A stretch of DNA of 64,000 nt from Streptomyces tibetensis (GCF_007655005.1 NZ_SZVW01000021.1:1-64000), one strand, 5' to 3'; counted from the first letter of the stretch, positions 8,428 through 18,629 are shown. The notes: generated from the sequence alone by a model not told the origin. A program made the numbers and translations.

Positions 8428-9069
8428 TCACGCGCCGCCTCGGACGGCGTAGTTGAGCACCTTCTCGCCCAACAGCTCCTCGATGTCGTCGAGAACGACG
8501 AGCATCTCCCGGGATACTTCGTCCGGGTTGCGCCCCTTGACCATCTCGCGGCCGATCGCGACGAAAAGGGTGCCGTGGACCCAGACGATCTGACCGGCGA
8601 TCAGCCCGGGCAGCGGGTCACCGGCCGCGGCGCCGGTCTCCTCGCGGAGGGTCGCCTCCAGGTTGTCCTGGAGCTCCTGCTGCATGCTCCACAGCCGGGA
8701 GCGCAGCGGCGGCGCCTCTTCGATGCAGCGCATGAAACGGTCGTAGCCCTCGATGAGGCCGATCCGGGGTGAGACGGCCTCGATCTCGGCGCGCAGTTCG
8801 CGCAGCACCGCCCGGGCGGCCGACTCCCCCGCGTCCCGGCCGCGCACCCAGCGCGAGAGCCGGTCGACGACGCCCTCGGAGCGGTCGAAGAAGAGGTCCT
8901 CCTTGGCCGGGAAGTAGTTGTAGACGGTGTTCACGGAGACGTCGGCCGCCTCCGCCACCTCGGCGATCGTCACCGTCACGAACCCGTGCTCCAGGAACAG
9001 CCCGGTGGCGATGTCCGAGATGCGCTGCCTGGTCTCGCGCTTCTTCCGCTCCCTGAGCCCCTCAGCCAT
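8428..9069 (-). CDS. TetR/AcrR-family transcriptional regulator
   Basis: This 213-residue protein starts with REERK-type residues and a helix-turn-helix in RISDIATGLFLEHGFVTVTI and VSVNTVYNYFPAKEDLF. The C-terminal domain (about 70-213) is the variable ligand-binding part. It is divergent from an ABC exporter pair starting at 9149, the usual arrangement for a repressor of a drug efflux system. A 5-bp inverted repeat at 9093-9112 lies in the shared 79-bp promoter region and is a candidate operator. The inducer is unknown. Confidence 0.9.
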   Translation of the reverse strand: MAEGLRERKKRETRQRISDIATGLFLEHGFVTVTIAEVAEAADVSVNTVYNYFPAKEDLFFDRSEGVVDRLSRWVRGRDAGESAARAVLRELRAEIEAVSPRIGLIEGYDRFMRCIEEAPPLRSRLWSMQQELQDNLEATLREETGAAAGDPLPGLIAGQIVWVHGTLFVAIGREMVKGRNPDEVSREMLVVLDDIEELLGEKVLNYAVRGGA

Positions 9070-9092
9070 GTCCGAATCCTAACTTCCATGGA

Positions 9093-9112
9093 GACCCTGA
9101 AAACTTGGGGTC
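9093..9112. promoter_or_regulatory. candidate TetR operator between divergent genes
   Basis: GACCC and GGGTC arms are separated by 10 AT-richer bases (GACCCTGAAAACTTGGGGTC) in the 79-bp gap between the TetR gene and the ABC ATPase gene. The whole gap is unusually AT-rich for this genome. The repeat is short and the assignment rests on position only. Confidence 0.35.
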
Positions 9113-9148
9113 ATTGCAAACTTTAAGAGACTCTGCTTTTCTGAGGCC

Positions 9149-9931
9149 ATGGCAATCATCAGTACGGCCGGGCTGGCCCGTACCTTCCTGACCAAGAACG
9201 GCCCCGTGGAGGCCGTGCGCTCCATCGACCTGACCGTCCGCGAGGGCGAGATCCTCGGCTTCCTCGGCCCGAACGGCGCCGGCAAGACGACGACCCTGCG
9301 GATGCTGACGACCCTGCTGGAGCCGACCGGCGGCGCCGCCACCGTCGCGGGCCACGACCTGGCCACGGACCCGGCCGGGGTGCGGCGGGCCTGCGGCTAC
9401 GTGGCACAGTCCGGCGGTGTCGACCCGCAGATCAGCGTGCGCGAGGAGCTGGTCACCCAGGGGCGGCTGTACCGGCTGACCAGGGCTCAGGCCGTCGAGC
9501 GCGCCGCGGAACTGGCCCGCGACCTGGACCTCACCGAGCTCCTCGACCGCAAGTGCGGCGCGCTCTCCGGCGGTCAGCGGCGGCGGCTGGACATCGCGCT
9601 GGCGCTCACCCATCGCCCGAAGGTGCTGTTCCTCGACGAGCCGACGACCGGTCTCGACCCCGGCAGCCGCGCCGACCTGTGGGACCTGGTGCGCCGGCTG
9701 CGCGACCAGCACGGCACGACGGTGTTCCTGACCACGCACTACCTCGACGAGGCCGACGCCCTCTCCGACCGGCTGGTCGTCGTCGACCACGGCGTGGTCG
9801 TCGCCGAGGGCACCCCGAGCGCGCTGAAGCTGCGGTACGGCGGATCGCTCGACGCCTCGCTCCAAGAGACGTTCCTCGCCATCACCGGCCGCAGCGCCGC
9901 GCTGGCCGACGCCGCCCCCGTAGCCGTATAG
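9149..9931 (+). CDS. ABC transporter ATP-binding protein, drug-resistance (DrrA-like) type
   Basis: This 260-residue ATPase has Walker A GPNGAGKTTTLRML (about residue 38), the signature LSGGQRRRLDIALALTHRP (about 138), Walker B VLFLDEPTTGLDP and the H-loop LTTHYLDEADALSD. The layout matches the DrrA group of ABC-2 exporters. The ATG follows CTGAGG. The permease gene starts 10 bp downstream, so they form an operon. Divergence from a TetR gene suggests inducible export of a toxic compound; the substrate is not deducible. Confidence 0.93.
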   Translation: MAIISTAGLARTFLTKNGPVEAVRSIDLTVREGEILGFLGPNGAGKTTTLRMLTTLLEPTGGAATVAGHDLATDPAGVRRACGYVAQSGGVDPQISVREELVTQGRLYRLTRAQAVERAAELARDLDLTELLDRKCGALSGGQRRRLDIALALTHRPKVLFLDEPTTGLDPGSRADLWDLVRRLRDQHGTTVFLTTHYLDEADALSDRLVVVDHGVVVAEGTPSALKLRYGGSLDASLQETFLAITGRSAALADAAPVAV

Positions 9932-9941
9932 GAGTGCCGGA

Positions 9942-10685
9942 ATGCTGCTGCACGACACCGCCCTCGTCTACGGGCGCTACCTCCGCCAGTCACTGCGCTC
10001 CCGCTTCGCGCTGCTCTTCGGCGTGCTCATGCCGCTGCTGTACCTGCTGTTCTTCGGCCCCCTGCTCACGGACCTGCCGCTCGGCGAGCAAGGCAGCTCC
10101 TGGCAAGTGCTCGTCCCCGGGCTGCTGCTCCAACTCGGTCTGTTCGGGGCGTCCTTCGCGGGTTTCTCGATCATCATCGAGAAGGGCCACGGCGTGGTCG
10201 AGCGCATGCGCGTCACCCCGGTCAGCCGACTGTCCCTGCTGCTCGGCCGGGTGCTGCGGGACGCCACGGTGTTCGTCTTCCAGGCCGTACTGCTGGTGCT
10301 TGCGGCGGTGGCGATGGGTCTGCGGGCGCCGCTGGCCGGCGTTCTGATCGGCTTCGCCTTCGTCGCCCTGCTCACGCTCTCGCTGGCCGCGTTGTCCTAC
10401 GCGCTGGCGATGAGGATGGACACCCCGCAGAGCTTCGGCCCGGCGATCAACGCGCTGACCATGCCGTCCATGCTGCTGTCCGGCCTGATGCTCCCCATGA
10501 CCCTGGGCCCGGCCTGGCTGAACGTCCTGTCGCACCTCATGCCGTTCCGCTATCTGGTGGACGCGGTGCGGGACGCCTACGTCGGCAGCTACGCCACACC
10601 CCACATGCTCCACGGCGCGCTGGTGGCCTTCGGTCTCACGACGCTGTCCGTGACAGTGGGCACACGCGTGTTCCGAACCGCCTGA
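9942..10685 (+). CDS. ABC-2 type transporter permease (DrrB-like)
   Basis: This 247-residue protein has six predicted membrane helices (about residues 24-42, 57-80, 103-128, 135-157, 167-187 and 222-242). The ABC-2 signature region appears as ALTMPSMLLSGLMLPMTLGP and LMPFRYLVDAVRDAYVG. It partners the ATPase encoded 10 bp upstream. The leader GGAGTGCCGG precedes the ATG. It ends 19 bp before the adenosyltransferase gene, which may therefore be co-transcribed although functionally unrelated. Confidence 0.92.
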   Translation: MLLHDTALVYGRYLRQSLRSRFALLFGVLMPLLYLLFFGPLLTDLPLGEQGSSWQVLVPGLLLQLGLFGASFAGFSIIIEKGHGVVERMRVTPVSRLSLLLGRVLRDATVFVFQAVLLVLAAVAMGLRAPLAGVLIGFAFVALLTLSLAALSYALAMRMDTPQSFGPAINALTMPSMLLSGLMLPMTLGPAWLNVLSHLMPFRYLVDAVRDAYVGSYATPHMLHGALVAFGLTTLSVTVGTRVFRTA

Positions 10686-10704
10686 GCGTAACTACGCTGG
10701 CCAC

Positions 10705-11277
10705 ATGGTCAATCTGACGCGCATCTACACCAGGACCGGCGACCAGGGCACCACCGCCCTCGGCGACATGAGCAGGGTCGCCAAGACCGACCTGCGGAGC
10801 TCCGCGTACGCCGACGCCAACGAGGCCAACGCGGCGATCGGCACGGCCATCGCGCTGGGCGGCCTGGACGAGGAGATCGTCACGGTCCTCACCCGCGTCC
10901 AGAACGACCTGTTCGACGTGGGGGCGGACCTGTCGACACCGGTGGTGGAGAACCCGGAGTTCCCGCCCCTGCGGGTCGAGCAGTTCTACATCGACAAGCT
11001 GGAGGCGGACTGCGACCGCTTCAACGAAGAGCTGGACAAGCTCCGCTCGTTCATCCTCCCCGGCGGCACCCCCGGCGCGGCCCTGCTGCACCAGGCCTGC
11101 ACGGTGGTCCGCCGGGCGGAGCGCTCGACCTGGTCCGCCCTGGAGGTCCACGCCGAGACGATGAACCCTCTGACGGCGACCTACCTCAACCGCCTGTCCG
11201 ACCTCCTGTTCATCCTCGCGAGGACCGCGAACAAGGAGGTCGGAGACGTGCTGTGGGTTCCGGGCGGGGAGCGGTAG
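10705..11277 (+). CDS. cob(I)alamin adenosyltransferase, PduO type
   Basis: This 190-residue enzyme adds the 5'-deoxyadenosyl group from ATP to reduced corrinoid to make adenosylcobalamin. The N-terminal P-loop-like motif TRTGDQGTTALGD and SRVAKTDLR, plus the C-terminal RRAERSTW and NRLSDLLFILAR, are hallmarks of the PduO/EutT-like trimeric family. No cobalamin riboswitch fits in the 19-bp gap upstream, so expression probably comes from the ABC operon or a very short leader. Its stop codon abuts that of the convergent gene with no spacer. Confidence 0.93.
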   Translation: MVNLTRIYTRTGDQGTTALGDMSRVAKTDLRSSAYADANEANAAIGTAIALGGLDEEIVTVLTRVQNDLFDVGADLSTPVVENPEFPPLRVEQFYIDKLEADCDRFNEELDKLRSFILPGGTPGAALLHQACTVVRRAERSTWSALEVHAETMNPLTATYLNRLSDLLFILARTANKEVGDVLWVPGGER

Positions 11278-11466
11278 TCAGTTCCTGCCGCGTGCCGCCT
11301 GCCACAGGCCGGAGGCGACCAGCACGCCGCCGACGCACATCATCACGATGCCGACCTTCGTGAGGGTGACGACGGGGACCTCCACGTCGCCGGTGAACAG
11401 CCACAGCCCGAGTCCGATCACGAAGGTGACGACGCCTTCCACCAGATTCCCGCGGGCCCTGCTCAT
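11278..11466 (-). CDS. small two-helix membrane protein (DUF5708-like)
   Basis: This 62-residue protein starts MSRARGNLVEGVVTFVIGLG. Two hydrophobic helices (about 9-24 and 32-55) are separated by a GDVEVPVVTLTK linker, and the end is basic. It resembles the small Streptomyces family DUF5708, a name given from memory. The ATG overlaps the stop of the preceding gene (ATGA at 11463-11466), so it is translationally coupled to it. Function is unknown. Confidence 0.75.
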   Translation of the reverse strand: MSRARGNLVEGVVTFVIGLGLWLFTGDVEVPVVTLTKVGIVMMCVGGVLVASGLWQAARGRN

Positions 11467-12041
11467 GGGTGCGCCCTCTCCTTCTCCAGCCGTTCCTCCG
11501 GCTCCCCCGCGGGAGCCTTCCGCGGCCAGATCAGATAGCTCAGCGCGACCAGTCCGTGGATCCCGGCCGCACGCCAGGCCACATAGCGCCAGCTCTCCAG
11601 AGAGGTGACGCGGCTCGGGTCGTCCACGTACCAGATCGCGAGCTGGAGGAGCACGGTCGCGACGACGGCGCCCACCAGCGTGCCCAGCCAGACCCTCCCC
11701 TCGTAGCGCGCCCGGGCCATGCCGTAGCGCGGCGGCCCGATCGGCTTCGGGGCCCCGCCCAGCCGGTGGGCGGCGTGGCCGTCGAGCCACTTCACCGTGC
11801 GGTGGCCGTGCCCGACCGTGTAGCCGATGTACAGCGCGGCCAGGCCGTGCGTCCAGTTCGGCTCGGCGCCGTTCTTCAGGTCCAGCGCGGTGGCCACCAG
11901 CAGGACGACCTCCAGCAGCGGCTCGCACAGCAGCAGTGCCAGCCCCGTACGGGGCATGCGCAGCAGGTAGCGGACGGACAGGCCGGCCGCCAGCAGCACC
12001 CAGAAGCCGATCTCGCAGGCGGCGATCAAGGCGACGATCAC
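11463..12041 (-). CDS. polytopic membrane protein of unknown function
   Basis: This 192-residue protein begins at a GTG (12041) preceded by GAGAGGAG, giving MIVALIAACEIGFWVLLAAG. About five hydrophobic segments are visible (3-24, 35-55, 66-84, 118-140 and 160-178). A conserved-looking central loop contains YTVGHGHRTVKWLDGHAAHR, rich in His. It overlaps the following small membrane gene by 4 bp, so the two probably act together. I do not recognise a functional family. It is divergent from the chiS gene. Confidence 0.75.
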   Translation of the reverse strand: MIVALIAACEIGFWVLLAAGLSVRYLLRMPRTGLALLLCEPLLEVVLLVATALDLKNGAEPNWTHGLAALYIGYTVGHGHRTVKWLDGHAAHRLGGAPKPIGPPRYGMARARYEGRVWLGTLVGAVVATVLLQLAIWYVDDPSRVTSLESWRYVAWRAAGIHGLVALSYLIWPRKAPAGEPEERLEKERAHP

Positions 12042-12194
12042 GGTTCGCTCCTCTCGGTCACCTCTCCAGGCTCCCGGGCGGGGCGGCCGGAATCGTCGTC
12101 GCGACTGACGAACCCCGGGTACATCGAAAGATGCAGCCGGAGCCCCTACGCGCGGGTCATGCGCGGGGTGTGACCGGCCGTGTTGGATGGTGCC

Positions 12195-13388
12195 ATGGCC
12201 GCTGGACTCCCCCGCCCCCGACGTTTCGACGTCTACGTCGCGCTCGGCAGCCTGCTCGGCGGACTGCTGCTGTGGGGTGTCGGCCTGGCCACGAGACCGA
12301 GCACCGAGGTGTACGTGCTCCTGCCCGGGCGCTGGCCGGTCCTGTTGCCGCTGTTCGTGCTCGCCGGCTGCGAGTTGCTGCGCCGGGCCGCCCCGCGCAC
12401 CGGCCTGTTGATCGGCACGGCCGCGATCGTCCTGGACGTCGTCACCCAGGGCAACGTGGCCACGATCCTGATGTTCACGGACCTCGTGTACGCGGCCGTC
12501 CTGTACGGCCCGCCGTCCTCGGCCCACCGCATTCCGCGGATCACCGGGCTGCTCACCGTGGCCGGAGCCGTCGTGCCGTTCGCGGTCTGGCGCGAGCCCG
12601 AGGCGCTGCTGATCGGCGTGGTCACCGGCCTGGTCGCCTTCGGGCCCGCCTCCACCGGGCTGATCGTGCGCAACCACCGCGAGGCCGCCGAGGCAGCGCG
12701 GCTGCGCGCCGAGCAGACCGCGCTGCTCGCGGAGATGGACCGCACCCAGGCCGTCACCGCCGAGCGCGCCCGGATGGCCCGCGAGCTGCATGACATGGTG
12801 GCCAACCATCTGTCCGCGATCGCCATTCACTCCACCGCCGCGCTGTCCCTCGACGATCCGAAGACCACTCAGGACGCGCTCGTGGTCATTCGCGAGAACA
12901 GTGTGGAAGGGCTCGCCGAGATGCGACGGCTGATCGGCCTCCTGCGCGACAGCAGCGGCGACGTGGAACCGTCCGCCGCTCCCACGCTCGACGGCCTGGG
13001 CTCGCTGGTGGACGGCGCCCGTACCAACGGCCTCGACGTCACCCTCGACGCCGAACGGAGCGAGGTGCCCACCCCCGTCGAGCTCGCCGCCTACCGCATC
13101 GTGCAGGAGTCGCTGACCAACGCGCTCAAGCACGCGGCCCCGGGCCGGGTCACCGTCTCCCTGATGCGGCGGGACGGCTCACTCATCGTCAGCGTGACCA
13201 GCCCCTACGGGGACCGGGACGCCCCGCGCGCCCCCGGGTCCGGCGCGGGTCTGGTCGGCATGAGAGAACGCGTGGCCCTGCTGGACGGCACGTTCGAAGC
13301 CGCCCCCGAGGACTCGCCCGAGGGCAAGATCTGGGCCGTACGCGCCACCCTCCCCGTCAGCCACCGTGCCGAAGGAGACACCGCATGA
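12195..13388 (+). CDS. chiS: sensor histidine kinase ChiS, chitinase regulation
   Basis: This protein of about 397 residues has an N-terminal block of five or six membrane helices (about 15-155), then a HisKA_3 dimerisation helix with the phospho-acceptor His in ARELHDMVANHLSAIA (about residue 199) and a HATPase domain with YRIVQESLTNALKHA and GAGLVGMRERV. It belongs to the NarL-type kinases. The next gene is its response regulator (ATGA overlap), followed by a chitinase C gene; in S. coelicolor the same trio is chiS-chiR-chiC. An alternative GTG start lies 15 bases upstream; neither start has a clear ribosome site. Confidence 0.88.
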   Translation: MAAGLPRPRRFDVYVALGSLLGGLLLWGVGLATRPSTEVYVLLPGRWPVLLPLFVLAGCELLRRAAPRTGLLIGTAAIVLDVVTQGNVATILMFTDLVYAAVLYGPPSSAHRIPRITGLLTVAGAVVPFAVWREPEALLIGVVTGLVAFGPASTGLIVRNHREAAEAARLRAEQTALLAEMDRTQAVTAERARMARELHDMVANHLSAIAIHSTAALSLDDPKTTQDALVVIRENSVEGLAEMRRLIGLLRDSSGDVEPSAAPTLDGLGSLVDGARTNGLDVTLDAERSEVPTPVELAAYRIVQESLTNALKHAAPGRVTVSLMRRDGSLIVSVTSPYGDRDAPRAPGSGAGLVGMRERVALLDGTFEAAPEDSPEGKIWAVRATLPVSHRAEGDTA

Positions 13389-14035
13389 GCTCGCCCGTCC
13401 GGGTCCTCGTCGCCGAGGACCAGTCCGCCGTCCGCGCGGGTCTGGTCCTCATCCTGCGCAGCGCGCCCGACATCGAGGTGGTCGGTGAGGCGGTGGACGG
13501 TGAGCAGGCGGTGGCGCTGGCCCGTGAGCTGCGGCCTGACCTGGTGCTGATGGATGTGCAGATGCCGCGTCTGGACGGGGTGTCGGCGACCCGGCAGGTC
13601 GTCGCGGAGCGGCTCGCCGACGTGCTGGTGCTGACCACCTTCGACCTCGACGAGTACGTCTTCGGGGCGCTGCGGGCGGGCGCCTGCGGGTTCCTGCTGA
13701 AGAACACCGAGGCGAGCGAACTGCTGGAGGCCGTGCGGACGGTGGCGCGCGGGGAGGGACTGATCGCCCCGGCGGTGACGCGGCGGCTGATCGCGGAGTT
13801 CGCCGCGAAGCCCGCACGGGAGCCCGCGTCCGATCCGGCGGTGCTCGAACAGCTGACCCGGCGGGAGCGCGAGGTGCTGTCCTGCCTCGGCCGGGGGCTG
13901 TCCAACGCGGGCATCGCGGAGCGGCTCGACATGGCCGAGGCGACCGTGAAGACCCATGTCAGCAGGCTGCTCGGGAAGCTGGGTCTGCGGAGCCGAGTGC
14001 AAGCAGCCGTGCTGGCGCAGGAGTTGGGTGTCTGA
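13385..14035 (+). CDS. chiR: response regulator ChiR, NarL/LuxR type
   Basis: This 216-residue regulator has a receiver domain with acidic pair ED (11-12), phospho-acceptor Asp57 in PDLVLMDVQMP and Lys in FLLKNTEA. A LuxR-type helix-turn-helix occupies about residues 150-205 (LTRREREVLSCLGRGLSNAG). It is coupled to the upstream kinase by a 4-bp overlap. In S. coelicolor its orthologue is needed for induction of chiC (published work on the ChiS/ChiR pair). Its likely target is the chiC promoter 40-80 bp downstream. Confidence 0.92.
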   Translation: MSSPVRVLVAEDQSAVRAGLVLILRSAPDIEVVGEAVDGEQAVALARELRPDLVLMDVQMPRLDGVSATRQVVAERLADVLVLTTFDLDEYVFGALRAGACGFLLKNTEASELLEAVRTVARGEGLIAPAVTRRLIAEFAAKPAREPASDPAVLEQLTRREREVLSCLGRGLSNAGIAERLDMAEATVKTHVSRLLGKLGLRSRVQAAVLAQELGV

Positions 14036-14075
14036 AGCGGGCCCGGGTCCGACGCGGCACACACCGGGTACAGGG

Positions 14076-14117
14076 TGGTCCAGACCTATTGACCGGTGGT
14101 CCAGACCTTTCTATTCT
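14076..14117 (+). promoter_or_regulatory. chiC promoter with paired 12-bp chitinase direct repeats
   Basis: TGGTCCAGACCT occurs exactly twice, at 14076-14087 and 14097-14108 (21 bp apart, two helical turns). This is the direct repeat known from Streptomyces chitinase promoters, needed for chitin induction and glucose repression. TTGACC (14089-14094) and TATTCT (14112-14117) with a 17-bp spacer form a good vegetative promoter. One repeat lies upstream of the -35 box and the other fills the spacer, so a bound protein would sit directly on the polymerase site. Confidence 0.9.
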
Positions 14118-14181
14118 CACCGCACCATGAGTGGGCGTGAGGCTCAGTCACGCCCCCACAACTCCATCGAGGAGGCGCAGC

Positions 14182-16008
<1,827 letters not shown>

Positions 16009-16030
16009 GCCGGGTGAAAGAGAAGTTCGA

Positions 16031-16045
16031 AGGGTCCTAGACCCT
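16031..16045. terminator. hairpin downstream of chiC
   Basis: AGGGTC and GACCCT pair around a CTA loop, 22 bp after the chiC stop. A second imperfect hairpin follows at about 16061-16082 (CTCCCCCAGAC with GTCCGGGAG), a form common after Streptomyces genes. The pair lies between convergent genes. Confidence 0.55.
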
Positions 16046-16108
16046 GGGCGACATTGACGCTCCCCCAGACTTCGTCCGGGAGAACCCCCACCCAGCGGGT
16101 GAACGCGG

Positions 16109-16561
16109 CTACGCCACGTTCACCCGCTGTCCGGGCGGGGCTGCCTCCAGCCACGCGAGGAAACCGGTCAGCGCGTCTTCACTCATCGCGAGTTCGAGAC
16201 GCGTGCCCCGGTGCAGACAGGCCAGGATCACATGGTCGGAGAGCAGCGCCAGCTCCTCCTCGCCCTCCGGAACCCGGCGGCCGGCCACCTCGATCGCGGA
16301 ACGCTCCAGGACGCGCCGTGGACGGGGCGAGTACGAGAAGACGCGGTACCACTCGACGCGGTCACCGTTGTAGCGGGCCACCCCGTACGCCCAGCCCTTG
16401 CCGTTGCTGTCTCCCTCGGCCGGGGCGTCCCAGCGCATGCTGGCATCGAAGGTGCCGCCCGACCGCTGGATCAGCCGGCGACGCAGGCCGAAGACGAACA
16501 GGCCCACCACCACGAGGGCCACCACGATTCCGCACACAGTCAGAGCGAGGACCATCGACAC
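16109..16561 (-). CDS. DUF2550 membrane-anchored protein
   Basis: This 150-residue protein has one N-terminal membrane helix (about 3-26) ending in RRRLIQRSGG, then a soluble domain with RWDAPAEGDSNGKGWAYGVARY. That is the DUF2550 pattern found next to atpC across actinobacteria. The helix is followed by positive charges, so the domain is probably cytoplasmic. It is downstream of the atp operon but separated from atpC by a strong terminator (16612-16660), so it likely has its own promoter. Function is unknown. Confidence 0.85.
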   Translation of the reverse strand: MSMVLALTVCGIVVALVVVGLFVFGLRRRLIQRSGGTFDASMRWDAPAEGDSNGKGWAYGVARYNGDRVEWYRVFSYSPRPRRVLERSAIEVAGRRVPEGEEELALLSDHVILACLHRGTRLELAMSEDALTGFLAWLEAAPPGQRVNVA

Positions 16562-16611
16562 CGACCTCCTCGTCTCCTAGGTAACGGAACGTAAAAATCA
16601 CCCACATCCGC

Positions 16612-16660
16612 CTCAGCCGCGGCCGGGTCCGGATCTCTCCGGTACCCAGCCGCGGCTGAG
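16612..16660 (-). terminator. terminator of the atp operon
   Basis: CTCAGCCGCGGC at 16612-16623 pairs perfectly with 16649-16660 (12 bp). The interior GGGTCCGG and CCGGTACCC extend the helix with one bulge. It starts 26 bp after the atpC stop and separates it from the DUF2550 gene. Confidence 0.85.
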
Positions 16661-16685
16661 TGACATCATCGCGCGGCGGACGGGG

Positions 16686-17063
16686 TCAGCGGGCCGCCGT
16701 GGCAGCCCGCAGACGGACGTCCGCACGGCGCTGGGCCTCCGCGTCGTCCTCCGCCTTCGCGCGCTCGAGCTCCTGCTCCGCGCGCTGGACATCGATCTCG
16801 TCCGACAGCTCGGCGACTTCGGCGAGCAGCGAGAGCTTGTCGTCCGCGAACGAGATGAATCCGCCGTGGACAGCGGCGACGACCGTCCCGCCCTCACTCG
16901 TACGGATGGTCACCGGGCCCGACTCCAGCACACCGAGCAGCGGCTGGTGACCGGGCATGACGCCGATGTCGCCGGACGTGGTGCGCGCGACGACCAGGGT
17001 GGCCTGGCCGGACCAGACCTCACGGTCGGCCGCGACCAGCGCGACGTGCAGCTCAGCAGCCAA
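16686..17063 (-). CDS. atpC: F1Fo ATP synthase epsilon subunit
   Basis: This 125-residue subunit has an N-terminal beta-sandwich (about 1-85; LHVALVAADREVWSGQA and TSGDIGVMPGHQPLLGVLE) and a C-terminal helical hairpin (LSDEIDVQRAEQELERAKAE). It sits on the central stalk and can inhibit ATP hydrolysis. It starts at TTG (17063) preceded by GAGGAGCCACCC. It is the last gene of the operon and is separated from atpD by 117 bp holding a 13-bp perfect hairpin, so it may be expressed at a different level. Confidence 0.95.
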   Translation of the reverse strand: MAAELHVALVAADREVWSGQATLVVARTTSGDIGVMPGHQPLLGVLESGPVTIRTSEGGTVVAAVHGGFISFADDKLSLLAEVAELSDEIDVQRAEQELERAKAEDDAEAQRRADVRLRAATAAR

Positions 17064-17129
17064 GGGTGGCTCCTCGGGTCACCACCCGGCGGGAGTGCCG
17101 GGTGTTGGTTACAAGTCTAGTAGGCGTGA

Positions 17130-17161
17130 ATGAGGGGGCGGGACGAGCCCCGCCCCCTCAT
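17130..17161 (-). promoter_or_regulatory. strong hairpin inside the atp operon, between atpD and atpC
   Basis: Bases 17130-17142 (ATGAGGGGGCGGG) pair without mismatch to 17149-17161 around a 6-base loop. It begins 20 bp after the atpD stop. Its strength is that of a terminator, yet atpC lies downstream, so it is either a partial terminator, an mRNA-stabilising 3' end for atpD, or a processing site. Confidence 0.7.
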
Positions 17162-17180
17162 GACTCGAGCGCTGCCCGGG

Positions 17181-18629
17181 TCAGGAGACGCCCAGCTCCT
17201 TCGCGTTGTTCTTCAGGTCCTCGAGACCACCGCACATGAAGAACGCCTGCTCCGGGAAGTGGTCGTACTCGCCGTCGCAGATCGCGTTGAACGCGGCGAT
17301 CGACTCGTCCAGCGGCACGTCCGAACCGTCCACGCCGGTGAACTGCTTGGCGGCGTGGGTGTTCTGGGACAGGAAGCGCTCCACGCGACGGGCACGGTGG
17401 ACGACGAGCTTGTCCTCCTCGCCGAGCTCGTCGATACCGAGGATCGCGATGATGTCCTGCAGGTCCTTGTACTTCTGCAGGATGTTCTTCACGCGCATCG
17501 CGGCGTTGTAGTGCTCCGCCGAGATGTACCGCGGGTCGAGGATGCGGGACGTCGAGTCCAGCGGGTCCACGGCCGGGTAGATGCCCTTCTCGGAGATCGG
17601 ACGGGACAGAACCGTCGTCGCGTCGAGGTGGGCGAAGGTGGTGGCCGGGGCCGGGTCGGTCAGGTCGTCCGCGGGGACGTAGATCGCCTGCATCGAGGTG
17701 ATCGAGTGACCACGGGTCGAGGTGATGCGCTCCTGGAGGGTGCCCATCTCGTCGGCCAGGTTCGGCTGGTAGCCCACCGCGGAGGGCATACGGCCGAGCA
17801 GGGTCGACACCTCGGAACCGGCCTGGGTGAAGCGGAAGATGTTGTCGATGAAGAACAGCACGTCCTGCTTCTGGACGTCGCGGAAGTACTCCGCCATCGT
17901 CAGGCCGGCCAGGGCCACGCGCAGACGGGTGCCCGGGGGCTCGTCCATCTGGCCGAAGACCAGCGCGGTCTTGTCCAGAACGCCGGACTCTTCCATCTCC
18001 GCGATGAGGTCGTTGCCCTCACGGGTGCGCTCGCCGACGCCCGCGAAGACGGAGACGCCCTCGTGGAGGTTGGCGACACGCATGATCATTTCCTGGATCA
18101 GCACGGTCTTGCCGACACCGGCACCACCGAACAGACCGATCTTGCCGCCCTTGACGTACGGGGTGAGCAGGTCGACGACCTTCAGGCCCGTCTCGAACAT
18201 CTCGGTCTTCGACTCGAGCTGGTCGAACGCGGGGGCCTTGCGGTGGATGGACCAGCGCTCGCCCTCGTGGACCTCGTCGCTGTTCAGCACCTCACCGAGG
18301 GTGTTGAACACCTTGCCCTTGGTGAAGTCGCCGACCGGGACGGTGATGCCCGCGCCCGTGTCGGTCACCGGGGCCTGGCGGACCAGGCCGTCGGTGGGCT
18401 GCATGGAGATGGCACGGACCAGGCCGTCACCCAGGTGCTGGGCGACCTCCAGGGTCAGCGTCTTCTTCTGGCCCGCGAGCGCCGGGTCTGCGACCTCGAC
18501 GTGCAGGGCGTTGTAGATCTCCGGCATCGCGTCGACGGGGAACTCCACGTCGACGACCGGGCCGATGACCCGCGCGACGCGGCCAGTGGCCACGCCAGCA
18601 GGAGCGGTCGGCTCAACAGTGGTGGTCAT
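17181..18629 (-). CDS. atpD: F1Fo ATP synthase beta subunit
   Basis: This 482-residue catalytic subunit shows Walker A GLFGGAGVGKTVLIQEM (about 166-182), the catalytic Glu region VGERTREGNDL (about 197-207), Walker B-like DVLFFIDNIFRFTQAGSEVS and the DELSEED-equivalent DELGEEDKLVVHRARR. Together with AtpA it forms the hexamer that makes ATP at the cytoplasmic face of the membrane. Its ATG directly abuts the atpG stop codon (TAA at 18630-18632), suggesting coupled translation. Confidence 0.98.
   Translation of the reverse strand: MTTTVEPTAPAGVATGRVARVIGPVVDVEFPVDAMPEIYNALHVEVADPALAGQKKTLTLEVAQHLGDGLVRAISMQPTDGLVRQAPVTDTGAGITVPVGDFTKGKVFNTLGEVLNSDEVHEGERWSIHRKAPAFDQLESKTEMFETGLKVVDLLTPYVKGGKIGLFGGAGVGKTVLIQEMIMRVANLHEGVSVFAGVGERTREGNDLIAEMEESGVLDKTALVFGQMDEPPGTRLRVALAGLTMAEYFRDVQKQDVLFFIDNIFRFTQAGSEVSTLLGRMPSAVGYQPNLADEMGTLQERITSTRGHSITSMQAIYVPADDLTDPAPATTFAHLDATTVLSRPISEKGIYPAVDPLDSTSRILDPRYISAEHYNAAMRVKNILQKYKDLQDIIAILGIDELGEEDKLVVHRARRVERFLSQNTHAAKQFTGVDGSDVPLDESIAAFNAICDGEYDHFPEQAFFMCGGLEDLKNNAKELGVS

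Noticed and set aside
10686..10704. Cobalamin riboswitch before the PduO adenosyltransferase gene
   Set aside because: Only 19 bp separate it from the permease gene, far too short for the aptamer.
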